Under the pieces are notes generated by a model. The model made no database searches, was not told the origin of the DNA, and saw only the letters and a list, made by a program, of their open reading frames with translations. The translations under genes were made by a program, and so were the position numbers. 64,000 nucleotides of DNA from NCBI GenBank assembly GCA_015832175.1, contig WJXW01000015.1, forward strand, positions 868,001-932,000, written 5' to 3'. Of the stretch, positions 1 to 10,917 are shown one piece after another (position 1 is the stretch's first letter; every line of letters starts with the position of its first letter). Source of the DNA: Paraphaeosphaeria minitans. Taxonomy: Eukaryota > Ascomycota > Dothideomycetes > Pleosporales > Didymosphaeriaceae.

Positions 1-23
1 TTTGTGAAATGATTCATGATTAG

Positions 24-566
24 ATGCGGGGGTCCGTCAACCAACGAACCTGCTATTATGGCGGGGTGCGGGGTATCCTGGCGACTACACCAAGAACAGC
101 CTATCGCAACATCTCGAAAGAAGCCTTGCTGGCACGCCAGTCAGATCTACTTCATATTGTAGTGTCCGAATATAGTAGCTCGTTTTCTGCTAGGTCTTCA
201 GCACTGCGGTTTTTGTCTCAAGGAGGTACCATTGAAGCACGCATAAGCTCAGGCTCATCGATACGGATCCATACTCGTCGAATTCACCTTGAGATGACGT
301 ACGAATACGTATGCACTTTAGTTTCTCGCACCCCTACTATGCTCGCCCCTAGAATCAAAGAGCGATCGAAAAACGCTAGCCTCCTTATACAGGTAGGATG
401 GGTAGATGAGGACTCCGTAGATTCACATCAGCACGCGAACCACGTTTTCGATCTTGGCTTACCGTTTTCCTTCAAATGTCTTCCTAATGGCATTCTTTTG
501 AGCGATTTAGGCTTGGTGCTAAAGAGGAAGGATGACATCATTAATCTTCGAGTGCTGCAGCATTAA
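24..566 (+). CDS. Unrecognised ORF, possible gene remnant
   Basis: An open frame of 180 codons begins with ATG and ends in TAA. I recognise no family. The second half (from about codon 90) has a plausible globular composition, with alternating hydrophobic and charged residues. The first half is Arg/Ser-rich and less protein-like. No splice sites clearly extend it. It could be the last exon of a gene starting outside the window, or a chance ORF. Confidence 0.2.
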   Translation: MRGSVNQRTCYYGGVRGILATTPRTAYRNISKEALLARQSDLLHIVVSEYSSSFSARSSALRFLSQGGTIEARISSGSSIRIHTRRIHLEMTYEYVCTLVSRTPTMLAPRIKERSKNASLLIQVGWVDEDSVDSHQHANHVFDLGLPFSFKCLPNGILLSDLGLVLKRKDDIINLRVLQH

Positions 567-1654
567 TCGAATGTGTCTTCTATTTCTCTAGCTGAGCATA
601 AGCGTGTGATGAAGCTTTGATCCGGACAAATCAACCGTCAAATATACCTAGGGGCAGCGCATGAGTATCCATCCAGGTGACCTCTTGTTCCAAATGCAGG
701 GTGAGCGCCCAATACCAGTAGAACGACGAAACGTGCTCTCGCGTTGCTACGCTTTCAGGTTGGAGGCTGGGGCTGAAGGATCGTTGTTGCCAGACTTTCG
801 CTCAGGCCCCACTCGATCAAACCCCACCTCCTGCACCCTTTCACTGGTTTTGGACGCGACGGCAATATAGACCATTCATTCCTCGCGAATGCCAATCGAG
901 ATAGCTGTTATCACGATACTTATCCACCCAAGCTTGACATGGATCGATACCGATCTAACCAGGACTGGCCTCAGAGGTGGGAATTGAAGTTGCGGAAATG
1001 GTTCGACCTTCGCACTACATTTCATTGTATGTCGAGCAAGAAGCTACGACAAGGCTTGACGGGGCCATGTCTCATGTAAGCATGAACTACGTGGTAGTCG
1101 TAGCGATGCTAACATCACGTGACTATGTCTACCACCGGCCCGAGCCAGCGACCGGTTCGCTTGAGGATCCCAAGTTTGCAGATTGTTACTCCAACCATGA
1201 CTCTATTATAAGAGTCAGCAAGTATTGTTTCCCGGTGCGAGACTCTAGTTTGCGTCGCAGAGCGAACTATTCGAGGGTATCTAACTTGAGTTATTGCAGT
1301 GGCGTGCGGGTGTCTTCGAAAAAAGGGAGCAATGGGAAGCGCTACGGGAATACGTCTTGAAATTCAGTGGTATTAACGTTAAGCAGGTTCATAACATAAG
1401 GCAATTGATGGTAACATAGAAATATGATGTTAAGATACGGGGCTGGTAGATTTCAGCCACGATGAAGAATCGTGTCACAGACCGGTCATAGTCACTCGAT
1501 CGTTAAGCGTGCTTTACATGTCACTGTTGAAAAATACTCTTTTTCAAATCATCTACACAACCTGATCGTGCTTATAGATAATGGTAATTGACCTATTCAA
1601 CCCACTAAAACATCTCGAGCTAATCACTCGTGCTAGGGCCTTGCTAACTATATC
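567..1654. other. No recognisable gene
   Basis: Only short frames without protein-like composition occur here. The most extended (977-1360, plus strand) has no domain or motif I can name. Confidence 0.5.
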
Positions 1655-2314
1655 CTAAAAGTTAACGCAAAGATCATGGTCGACAACGACTTCTTTTCGA
1701 ACGATACACCACTTCAGTTGATCCTCGTTTCTCCACCCACCATTAACAGAGACTCTCGCCCGGTCAATGCAGCTCCTACAATACTCTTCGTTACTGCGGC
1801 CATGCTTTCCATCAGGGCAGTAAAACACATTAGTTTGCTGCGTTACCGGTACCATGGTCACGTCCATGTTGCTGCTTGTTGTAATATCTATAAGTTGATC
1901 CTCTACCATAAATGTGCGACCGTCGGCCCCGGTTGTAGTGTGTTTTTGGTAGGTTCCTCGATCTTGAGTCTCTGTAGCTTGATAATTAATTTTGACAGCG
2001 TCCAGATATCTTCGTTCGCATAACCACTTTTCTAACCTATCGATAGCGAAATACCTCGACTCAGCCAGTACAGCTTGGTACAGTGGGAAGTTGTGACCTG
2101 TTTTCTTGTCGTAGAAGACTGGGAGAACTCCGGATTGGAGATACTGAAGGATGTGTTCGAATATGTAGGCGTCACTTCCAATGAAGTATGAGCCGTCCTC
2201 TTCTTTGTCGCTCCATTTCCCGGAGAAAAGCTTATGGAAATATTCACTTTCACCCTGCCAATTTCCAGGATCAGTGATAAACGAACGTTGCGGCGTTTTG
2301 ATCGTTATATGCAT
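1655..2314 (-). CDS. BTB/POZ-domain protein
   Basis: A 219-residue single-exon frame on the minus strand starts with ATG at 2314. Residues about 1-95 have the BTB/POZ fold pattern of the T1/KCTD-like type: an initial strand (ITIKTPQRSFITDP), a core with FHKLFSGKWSD, a FEHILQYLQSGVLPVFYD turn, and a terminal helix containing AESRYFAIDRLEKWL. BTB domains mediate dimerisation and often act as adaptors for Cul3 ubiquitin ligases or as transcriptional co-factors. The remaining 120 residues carry no second domain I recognise, though there are several cysteines and histidines (YCPDGKHG, YCRSC). No frameshift is visible. Partners and substrates cannot be inferred. An upstream exon is possible, because a GTGAGT donor lies upstream on this strand near 2451, but the BTB domain is already complete. 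Confidence 0.6.
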   Translation of the reverse strand: MHITIKTPQRSFITDPGNWQGESEYFHKLFSGKWSDKEEDGSYFIGSDAYIFEHILQYLQSGVLPVFYDKKTGHNFPLYQAVLAESRYFAIDRLEKWLCERRYLDAVKINYQATETQDRGTYQKHTTTGADGRTFMVEDQLIDITTSSNMDVTMVPVTQQTNVFYCPDGKHGRSNEEYCRSCIDRARVSVNGGWRNEDQLKWCIVRKEVVVDHDLCVNF

Positions 2315-2718
2315 AGTTGAGGTGGCAAGATACGCGTACGCGTTTGAGCAGCGAGGAAGAGTCGTTGTTGCTGTTGCTCAGTCAGCTCTCTCAAATGATT
2401 TCAAAATTGTATTGAGATAATTTTTCAAGGTGAGATACTCACTTTGTGAGTCAGAGTAATGTATTCTGGGTAGCATCGCAGCTTGGGAGACGTGGATCGA
2501 CGTATAAATGGAACCCAACTCCTCTTCGCAAGCATCATTGTGCTGTTTGCAGAGAAAAAACATTTGAGTTCCTTGTGTTTAAGGTTCTGCTTTCAGACAT
2601 CGTTTGCGGTCAGGCGATCAACGAGAAGGTCGCCGCAACCGCAAACAGCGAGAGGCCTGTCGGATTGACCATTATATTCGTCGTTTGCGATTCCATCTAT
2701 GCCGACTTGATCTGTTGG

Positions 2719-3125
2719 CTAGTGTAGAGAAAGCATCGCATAATCGGCGGTGAAGTTAGTGACTAGCGGCGATATCCTGCGTTTTGTTTGATGGCGCGCA
2801 CTGGTATCGCGATAAGCCGAGAGTCCTTCCAACAAATGAAAACCTATACCGCCGAGGCCCACCAGCGCGACTCGAAACGCTGGCGCCGCGCAACGCTTGC
2901 GCATCTTGTGAGCAACGTCCTATGAGCCACAAAATCTGAGTCGCGACAGGACAGACGAAGCAGGGCTGCGATGGAGTCTGGACGCTTTTAAAGACGGAGC
3001 TTACTAGCCGCCGTGACGTAGACAGAGCCAGATTTGTACCTTCAGAAGGCGTTGAGATATCCGAGGACCCATGCCGAGAGCTGGAGAACTGCGATGATGC
3101 TGGCTGCGAAACTGAGCGGATCCAT
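2719..3125 (-). pseudogene. Relic of an NLR-like gene (N-terminal domain fused to P-loop remnant)
   Basis: At 3125 the minus strand encodes MDPLSFAASIIAVLQLS followed by GYLNAF and a stop. This is the characteristic start of fungal NACHT/NB-ARC proteins (Fungal_N-type domain). About 250 bp further on, in another frame, comes FRVALVGLGGIG, matching the P-loop lead-in of fungal NB-ARC domains but losing the GKT/S that should follow. Family N-terminal domains are normally 150-300 residues, so sequence between the two has been deleted. I read this as a decayed STAND gene. The assignment rests on two short motifs. Confidence 0.4.
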
Positions 3126-3596
3126 ACCCAGAAAAGATTGACGGACGAAGTAGGTGCATACGGGAGAGCTAATGGAGAGGAGAATGGCATTGTGTAGGCA
3201 GCGAAGTAGCAAGCGCCTGGGCTGAGGGAAGTGCGTTGCGCTGCGCCGCATGTTATCGATAAGACCATCAGGTGCAACGCGCAGCAGATTGATTGACCTA
3301 TCCACCAGAGGCCTCTTCCATCTCGTATCAAAAAGCACAAAAACAAACTCTGTGGAGCAAATTTTATGTCGTATCTCATGGACGTGGTAGGCGTCGACTG
3401 GCGATACCTTGTGGCAGGTATTTCTTGAGTTGCTTTGATCACATGTGTTGAAGGAAGGTATGTCTGTCTACATAGCCAACCGCTGATTCTTGAGCATTTC
3501 CTTCCGTCCATATTAAAGACCCTGCAGTATCTAGATGTACAATAGTTGCATGAATTTGATCAACGACTTTAGTTCAGCCAGTTTGTTGCCTGGTGT

Positions 3597-4066
3597 TGTC
3601 AGATAGAACGAGGGCGTTGAGGTCGGATCTGCACAATCGAGCAAGGACCACCGCACTTGTCGCACTACCTAGCCCAGGGGTCAAACCAAGCGAACAGAGA
3701 TGAGAGACAAGAACATAGCACTCCATCAATTAAAATCAACACACAACCATTATCGATCATCATACCGTATCGCATACGAGCATTTTATCTGACAAAATTC
3801 TTCTACTCCTGTAAGGTGGCCTTTTGCCTTTTACTATAAGAATTTGTGCTAGATAGAAATAAGGTTATTGTCAGATAAAATGCTCGTATGCGATACGGTA
3901 TGATGATCGATAATGGTTGTTTGTTGATTTTAATTGATGGAATGCTATGTTCTTGTCTCTCATCTCTGTTCGCTTGGTTTGACCCCTGGGCTAGGTAGTG
4001 CGACAAGTGCGGTGGTCCTTGCTCGATTGTGCAGATCCGACCTCAACGCCCTCGTTCTATCTGACA
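3597..4066. repeat. Palindromic pair of 198-bp MITE-like units
   Basis: Two near-identical 198-bp units lie in opposite orientation at 3597-3794 and 3869-4066, separated by 74 bp. Each unit is bounded by TGTCAGATA and TATCTGACA, so each looks like a small non-autonomous element with 9-bp terminal inverted repeats, and the two together form a roughly 470-bp hairpin. The arms differ at only a few positions. Part of the spacer is also inverted (AAATTCTT / AAGAATTT). I could not find a convincing target-site duplication. No transposase is encoded. Confidence 0.8.
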
Positions 4067-5339
4067 CCTGAGCGGGAAATGGACGCTCACTTGGCAGCTC
4101 GCCGCTTTTATATGGCCCGTGCGCCGACCCATCACATAAAAGTGCGGCGCCCTCGCCGTCCTACCGTCCTCCCTCCATCGCCTCTTTACTCCCAACACCC
4201 TCTTGTCTCCTAATTGGTCGCTCGGGCTCGCCTGTGAGGCCATTTTCACCCTTGGCAATCATGCAAGCATGCACTGGCCGGATATGCTCCAGTTTTCGCC
4301 CCCTTGATGGTCCGACAACAAGGGCGCTGTGACGTGTCTGAGGCAATGCTCCTATTGTCTTCGATGCTACGCAAGAAGCTCTCTGCTACTCTGGATCTTC
4401 GCCGCTCTGGGTCCCTCGCCTTCCCTACGGATGAGCAGTGTTCATAGCATCTACACTCTACTTTGGCACCGCCGATGAACGGAATCCAGCCATCCCTTCG
4501 GTTCATCCTTTCAAAAGGTGCCGTATGCCAGCTCATCTCGGAGATCGTCGACCTGCCGCGTCATCAATCACGCAGGACAGCAACAGAAGCGCTTTGCACG
4601 TCTCGATAGCGTCTGAGCGGGAGGGGCCAGGCCTGTGCAACCTCAGCTAGGCCATCACCCATTGCACGGAACTGCAAGCCTCGCAAAGATGATTGGCCTG
4701 GATTGCCGCTCCTGCAAAGTCAGTTTCAGAGGGAGTCAGATGAGGTAGACTCGGCCAGGCTACGACCCGTCGTACAGCTAGGCAGGACGATACTGGCACG
4801 TACTCGCCCAGTGTGCACTCGACCCCGATTGGTGGAGTCTGGGTCCGCTTGACAGCATGCATGACGGCAGGTTGCGTTCCGGCGTCACAGTAAGCGGAGG
4901 GAACGGCTAGAGCGGCCTCTTGATCAAGCAGGAGCCCGTCGGGCGCCAATCTGCCTCCATGATTCGATCCACCCCCGCCAGGAGCATGAAGTTGGAGGCC
5001 TGGATGAAGAAATGCACCCAGGTTTGGGTCTCGGAGGTGCCGACGAGTGGAGAGCCATCGCTGGGAGCCCCTGATCAGCGTGCGGGCACCGATCAGACGG
5101 AAACGTCACCTACAGGCTCGTACGATTGTCAGGCGGGCTCTGAAAAGGAGGTGGATCCGTTTGCTACGGAATCTGCGCCACCATTCCTCAGTCTCAGGGC
5201 GAGTATTGGTGGGATATGTGCTCACGGTTCCGTCCGACAGCGAAGGGGTTTAATGCGAAGGCTGCACCATCACTAGCACTCGGCGGCTGTGCGAGCTCGG
5301 GCGCTGAAAGCTCTTCAAGCGTGCTCATGGCCTACTTAA
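4067..5339. other. No recognisable gene
   Basis: Many overlapping short frames on both strands, none with a recognisable domain. A minus-strand frame at 4647-4949 has reasonable composition but no family match that I know. The last few hundred bases probably hold the promoter of the chromodomain gene. Confidence 0.4.
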
Positions 5340-5531
5340 ATGTCTGCGTTTCCCGCTTCCCTAGAATCCCTAGCACCTCTGAAAACCATCGCCGCGATGA
5401 CAACACTTCTCAGTACTTTTCCTGTCCAGCAGCCGCAAGGCTCCTTCCAATTTGTATCTTACAACTGGCCTCCAAAGCAGACCTCTCGAAGACTCCCAAC
5501 GAAGAAAGTCATTTCTGCTGACGATGAGTAA
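5340..5531 (+). other. Upstream ORF overlapping the chromodomain start codon
   Basis: A 63-codon ATG-initiated frame ends with TAA at 5529-5531, overlapping the proposed ATG (5524) of the chromodomain gene as ATGAGTAA. This is the arrangement of termination-reinitiation uORFs. The peptide has no recognised domain. It may regulate translation, or it may be an unrelated frame. Confidence 0.3.
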
Positions 5532-7373
5532 TTACCCCAATTTCGATGATATTCTGGGGATCAAGCCTGATTCGAACAGTGCAAGGGGGGGTAGAGAGCA
5601 ACTTGCACATGCAGCGCATGGTGTTGAAGTCGTCGATTTGACATGCTCATGTAGGTATTCCTATAGCCGACGTAATGTTGGTATTTTTTCTGGGATTCCA
5701 TGACAGCTAACGGAGATGTAGCCGACAACGAAGCCGACTATGAGAACAGCGGCAGTGGAAGAGAAAGCAACGATTTTGGCATTCGGTTGAATCGATCTCT
5801 CCTGATAGCCAACCCGAGCAGAGATGGTGCATCTGATGATGAAGCCAGCGACGATGGCGACCGCGCTGATGGATATAACCGGAGTGGTGTCGCCGAATGC
5901 GATGATAATTGGTCCATCCCTCACCGAGAGAGAAGCGTCAGCTACGAGCAAAACGGATATGCTGGGGAAATCCCATTTGCGAGCCCAAATACTGCTGAGC
6001 GTAGTAGCCAAGGCAAGTGACGGCTCGAATCGGTGTACTTATCTGCGCTGTGTCTAACATTGCACAGACATCACATCCAGCATCGACGATCATCAGGTGC
6101 ATCCGAAGTCCGACGGCGGTGAGGCGGGCGAGTGCCCCTCTCAAAGGGCAGACCCGAGCGCACAGAATACGACGGGCGATCTTGCACCGATGTTGAATGG
6201 AAGCGAAGTCATTGATTTGACAGATCTAAGTAAGCATGGCTCTAGAATAACGCGGAGATGTAACGGAACTAATATGGACAATGTTATAGGCGACGAGAGT
6301 AGTGATGATGACGATCTTGACGAGGGGCATTTGCGCTCCCCTTCACCTTCAAGGAGCAGTAGCGTTCTGCAAGATGCTCGCTGTTCTGCACCTCCTGCAG
6401 CTACTGAAAGCCCGATACTCTCGCCTTCAAGCGGCAATATCCAGGCGCAGGATGCTGTGCCTCATGGCCATCCACTGTTCGTGGCGGATACCGGCATCTC
6501 CTCTAGCGACCAGTCACTTCAAACGGCTGGCACTCATGCTATCCAGGACTCGATGGTCGAACCACGGCAGTCGCAGAGATCTGAGCCAGCGAGTGATCAA
6601 GGTAAGCGCCCACAATCTGCAAATGCGTTTGCCGTGCCTAACAGTTGCAAGGCGAATATTCACCGCTCAGAGGCGTAAGCGATGGAGGTGATAACCACTA
6701 TCACAACGATGACAATGGTGATGACAATCGCGACCAGAGGATGAGCAGCCAGCGGCAGATTCAAAAACGGAAACGCGATGCTTCGGTCAGTGCTGCAGGC
6801 TGCAAGCGGCACAGTCGCACATTGAGCAAAAAATCGAAGCAGAGACCTGCAAATGCCGTGCAAGCTCCAACCCACCATCCTCCTAAACCTACTTCGAAAG
6901 TACGGGCACGCATGTATGCTGAGGTGCAGTGTAGTGAAGACACTGGCGCCGAGAGTAGCAGCGACGGCGCAGGAAACAATGAGAACAACTGCCACGTCAA
7001 CGCCAAGGAGTTTCAGAGCACGGATAAGTTGGTGCTGAACTGGGGAAGTGCAAGCGAGGATACCGAATACGAGGTAGAGCGGATTCTGGCTGGCCGTCTC
7101 TTTCGAGGAAATTTGCAGTATCAGCTCCGATGGGTTGGATACGACAATGACCCGGAATGGTACAACGCATCTAACCTTAAAAATTGCCCGCGTAAGCTCT
7201 ATGAGTTCCACGAGGCTAATCCTGCCGCGTCAGGTCCTCCGAGAAGGCTTAGTCACTGGGAACTGTGTTGCGAAGAAGACAGGGATGCAGATGATTTCTC
7301 AGACGATGACAAGCCCGTAAAGACTGTGCGTGCGGGATGTAGGGCTGTCAGGCGAGGTCGAGCAGCGATTTGA
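5524..7373 (+). CDS. Chromodomain protein with two SUMO-interaction motifs
   Basis: I deduce five exons: 5524-5650, 5722-6012, 6068-6229, 6290-6601 and 6652-7373. They join in frame to about 537 residues. The chromodomain lies in the last exon (EYEVERILAGRLFRG, LQYQLRWVGY, PEWYNASNLKN), with the aromatic-cage-type Y, W and Y positions and a C-terminal helix. Chromodomains bind methylated histone tails, so a nuclear, chromatin-reader role is likely. Exon 1 ends with VEVVDLT and exon 3 with EVIDLTDL, both classic SUMO-interaction motifs. Each is followed across the intron by an acidic Asp/Glu/Ser stretch, which suggests the exon pair arose by duplication. A basic tract (KRKRDAS, KRHSRTLSKKSKQR) precedes the chromodomain. 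The intron after exon 2 has a GC donor (AG/GCAAGT). The exon 2 acceptor could be 5706 or 5722; both keep frame. Confidence 0.75.
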
Positions 7374-7728
7374 GCTTTCTAGAATAGCAGAGTGTTGGCA
7401 CTTTCAATCTCAATGCATAGATATGGTTCAACATCGTCCACGTCCGAGAAAAGGGGAGGTGGGATTTCGGGTGGGTTCCGGCGGTGGGATCTGCCCAAGA
7501 ATTCCATACAGTGCAGAGACGACCGCCTGCTTTCCATCGCAGTGCTCGGCTCCCTTCTGTCTCGTACACAGCGCCCTGAACCGGTGTATTCATCCCCTTC
7601 GCGTCTAGTTTGGTGCGCAGGTCGAGGGTATTGCGCGTCTTGAGGCGGCTGTTGACAGGCACGCTGTTGGGCTTGGCAATCTGAGGAAACCGCGCTCGGC
7701 TTAAGAAATGATCTGAGAAGTTAATTAA
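7374..7728. other. No recognisable gene
   Basis: Downstream flank of the chromodomain gene. It contains no protein-like frame on either strand. Confidence 0.5.
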
Positions 7729-8139
7729 CTAGTTCAGAGGCGTCTGTAAGGAAGGAAGCTGAAAAGGAGAAGTAAAGACACCAACGTATGGCTTCCATAG
7801 CAGGCATTCAACCATGCACAGAGAAAGTGCCAAGGCTATCCATACCGGAGTAACGGTGAAGATACGGAATGTAGCATGCGGAGCTGATTGGTACACGTTG
7901 AAGAGAGCCTCGAGAGCCTGGCTTAAGGCGATGAGAGACATGAATAGCACTGATAGGGTTCGTGCCTTCAGGCTCATCGTAACCGCTCTCTGCAGTGAGC
8001 ATAGACCGAAAACGAGCGCAAGGAAATAGCCCAGTACAATGGTAGGGGCATAGGCGTAGTCGAGAATGGCTTCGGAAGAGATTTTCATATCGAAGACGTC
8101 ACGGCAATGATCACAAGGAACTAGAGGTTGCATCGCCAT
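7729..8139 (-). pseudogene. Fragment of a polytopic membrane protein, possibly the TMD0 of an HMT1-type ABC transporter
   Basis: The minus-strand frame encodes a short Cys-containing lead (CDHCRD), then AILDYAYAPTIVLGYFLAL and three more hydrophobic segments, ending near LCMVECLLWKPYVGV. The pattern of tyrosines followed by four or five helices resembles the N-terminal membrane domain of fungal half-size ABC transporters of the heavy-metal-tolerance type. No ABC core or nucleotide-binding domain follows. A possible intron (donor GTTGGT, acceptor TTACAG) leads only to a few codons and a stop. I regard it as a truncated copy. The family call is tentative. Confidence 0.3.
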
Positions 8140-8745
8140 GGAATTCCTTGTTCATGAAGGATCCGCCAGCAGATATAAGCCTAACACGGTTTAGTTCTGC
8201 GGTTTGTGTGGGAGCATGAGTACGAACGTTGACGCAGAGCCCGTAGACCTCGGGCAACACCAGTGCTAGTGAGTGTGCATGTTGATACCCAAATTGCGGT
8301 TGATTCTTCCCACATTGCCAGACAATAAAAGGCACGATGGAAAATATAAAGCCCACAAAAGAATACAAGATATCGCGCGGGTGATACCAGCAGTACATAT
8401 GCGCACCACTGTCTCCAAGGATAACCACCGCGCACACAAGACCTCCAGGCGATAGGTCCAACATCCGGTGAACGTAAACCTCAGCGCGCTGGGGGCGAAT
8501 ATGCAGGAAGGCAACCGGTGAAGGCGGACGTAGCTTTGTGAGACGAACGAGCTTGCTATAAGTAAACAGGCTAGCACGTCTGCTTTGCACTTGTTCGTCT
8601 GGCGCATGCATATTGCTTTTCACATTGTCTCGATGGAGTTAATGTCTTCAGCATGGCATCGGATGTACGGATCTCGGCGCTCGACGGACGTAGCTGCGGG
8701 TGCTGGCCGAGCCGGTTTTGCAACCACTTGTAGTGTAGCTAGTAA

Positions 8746-9352
8746 ATGAAGCTGAGGCGACAGGAAGATCGCCAGCTTGCGATCGATGGGACCTACCGCG
8801 GTAAACAATGGCGGAAGCTTGAAGAAGCTGTTGGGGTCCGTGGAATAAGTGCTGTATTTTGTTTTCAGAGCACACTCTACAAGAAAAATGTACGAGCTAA
8901 TGAGACAAAAGAGCTCATAGGGCTCCTCCATAAGACAGTACTTGTGCCAATTTTGCAGTTGGCTGAAGAAGTGAGCAGCTTGCTGGAGGAATCGCAACGT
9001 GATTTCGATGCTGGTAGGTGACCTAGCTAGACGGTTGAGAAACTTCTAACATTCTCCAGGACTAGGCTGGAGCGCATCGGCGGCTGTGCCAGTGAATGAC
9101 AACCTCGGACCGGTCTCGACACATCGCGTCATGGAGCAGCCGAATCCTGCTTCGTGCGCCACTCCCGGGGATTCCAGTAGTTATTTCAACCTGCAAGGCG
9201 ATAATGCTGGCAATGGAAGTCAAGCGGCTTTGGAGAATGCGCCTACACAACTATACTTTGGCGACACAAACGAGAACGTGGAGGATATGAGTTTGACTAC
9301 TCTATGGAACCTTGGGGGACAAGACTATCCTTTTCCTTCACCTGCGAGCTGA
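8746..9352 (+). pseudogene. C-terminal fragment of a possible fungal transcription factor
   Basis: Two exons join in frame across a 46-bp intron (donor GTAGGT near 9017, acceptor CCAG near 9060). Exon 1 contains a long amphipathic helix (TVLVPILQLAEEVSSLLEES). Exon 2 is rich in Asn, Ser, Gly and Pro and ends in an acidic, aromatic tail (DMSLTTLWNLGGQDYPF), resembling the C-terminal ends of Zn2Cys6 regulators. No DNA-binding domain is visible upstream, so the gene would be 5' truncated. The call rests on composition and architecture, not on a conserved domain. Confidence 0.3.
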
Positions 9353-10917
9353 GCGGGCACGTATAGGGAACAAACCAGACATCATTTGGTATGATATAGT
9401 GAACGTTTGGTGAAAGCAAGAATATACCTAGCTCCAGCTTTGTCTTCTCTCGCTTCTCTCCGTTTATCCAGGTCTCTATGTCTCTCTGTTCAAACGAATC
9501 GGAGCATATGGCGGGAAATATGATAACGATTTCGTCTGGCCCGACCCTGAGTTCACCAGATTCATGCGTGAGAAGTTCTCCTTTGTTCTTTGGCAAGCTG
9601 ATGAACGGCCAGCCGAGTTTCGCTTTGATCTGGGGACCCTGTCATTTGTCATTAAACGAGTGTTGTTTGGAGTTCACTGTGCATGCCTTGAGACAGATGT
9701 CGTGCAAAATGTCCTTGCGCCACACTTCGCTTAACTTGTATTGATACAATACTGCATTCCCTTTCGCTGAGAAAGGAGCTTGCCCTTCTAGCACGGCGTC
9801 TGCGACAAATCTTTCTAGACGTGGGGTCAAAGGCACGATGGCGGGCTTTGACATGAAGTAGGCCGATAGCAGTGCTAGTGGTAGAGAGATATGAGGAGTG
9901 TAATCGAGACGGTAGACGCAGCGTATATATATTTGTATGAAAACGGTGTCGATAGTTGGTATGCTGGTGCGTTACAAGTAGGCGTGATCGGTTTTGACCA
10001 AGCCACTACAAAGCCCCGCCTAAGCACCTGACCCAGCTGCAATGTCGTCGGAAAAATACTGATCCTTCCCTTCGCACGTGACGAACCAAAGACATTGGTC
10101 ACTATGTGACAATACAAGCTAACTTTTGTAGGCTTAAACTGGAGCGAGAATCAAGCAGTCTACACCATTTACTCATCCGCTACGTGTAGGAATGCCTTTC
10201 CCACTCATTGTCGCTTGAGCTGTCAGGAGTCATCGTCTTCGAATCTCAAAGCGGCTAGTAAATAGGAAGGCAACTGCCTAAGGAAGGCAATCTATCATTC
10301 TATAGTCGTCACAGGGGCTATCAAGACTTCGCCAGTATGCAGGCTGACACGGGGCGATTGATATGGATGGCAAGGCCCTCTACGGAAGGACGTCTTTGTA
10401 ACGGTGCCGCCATAAACCAAGTCTCCGCCCCCTTTATTTAAGTCTTCTATATTTTCATCCTAGTTAGCAAAACCAAAGAGTCGTGTCAACTCAGCCTTTC
10501 CAGTCTAAACGAGTTTGAACATACGAAGTCTTTACTATTCTCTCTATCCCATTCTCTTCAGATTGTATAAGTCTGGAGCCAGTAGATAGTATCCCATAAA
10601 GGGTTTCCATGTCTTCTAATACATCCTTAGAGCCATGGAAATATGTGCGCCTTTCGGGGGTTGTCGATGGGCGTCCAGTTTCCATGCCCATATAGGCAAA
10701 GGCTGTCGGAGGAGAATACGAGAGGATGGGTTTCAGCACATTGGAATTTTTCTTGGCTGTTTATAGAGCTCAGCGGGCGTCTGCGTATGGGCAGCAGTGG
10801 CGTAAATGCGCAATACGGTCTAGATCCGGTCAATAGTTGACCCGTTTACCGAGAGATTCTACCCCGCTGTACAGAACCTGAGGGCACCTACGCCTCATCA
10901 CCCCATAAGAATCAATC
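9353..10917. other. No recognisable gene
   Basis: Long intergenic stretch. Frames at 9478, 9875 and 10491 lack domain motifs or splice logic. The 3' part is the probable promoter of the HD/kinase gene, with a T/A-rich TTTATTTAAGT box near 10434. Confidence 0.5.

Noticed and set aside
2756..3511. 251-codon minus-strand ORF
   Set aside because: Composition is random and Ser/Cys-rich; it crosses the NLR relic in a different frame. I treat it as a shadow frame.
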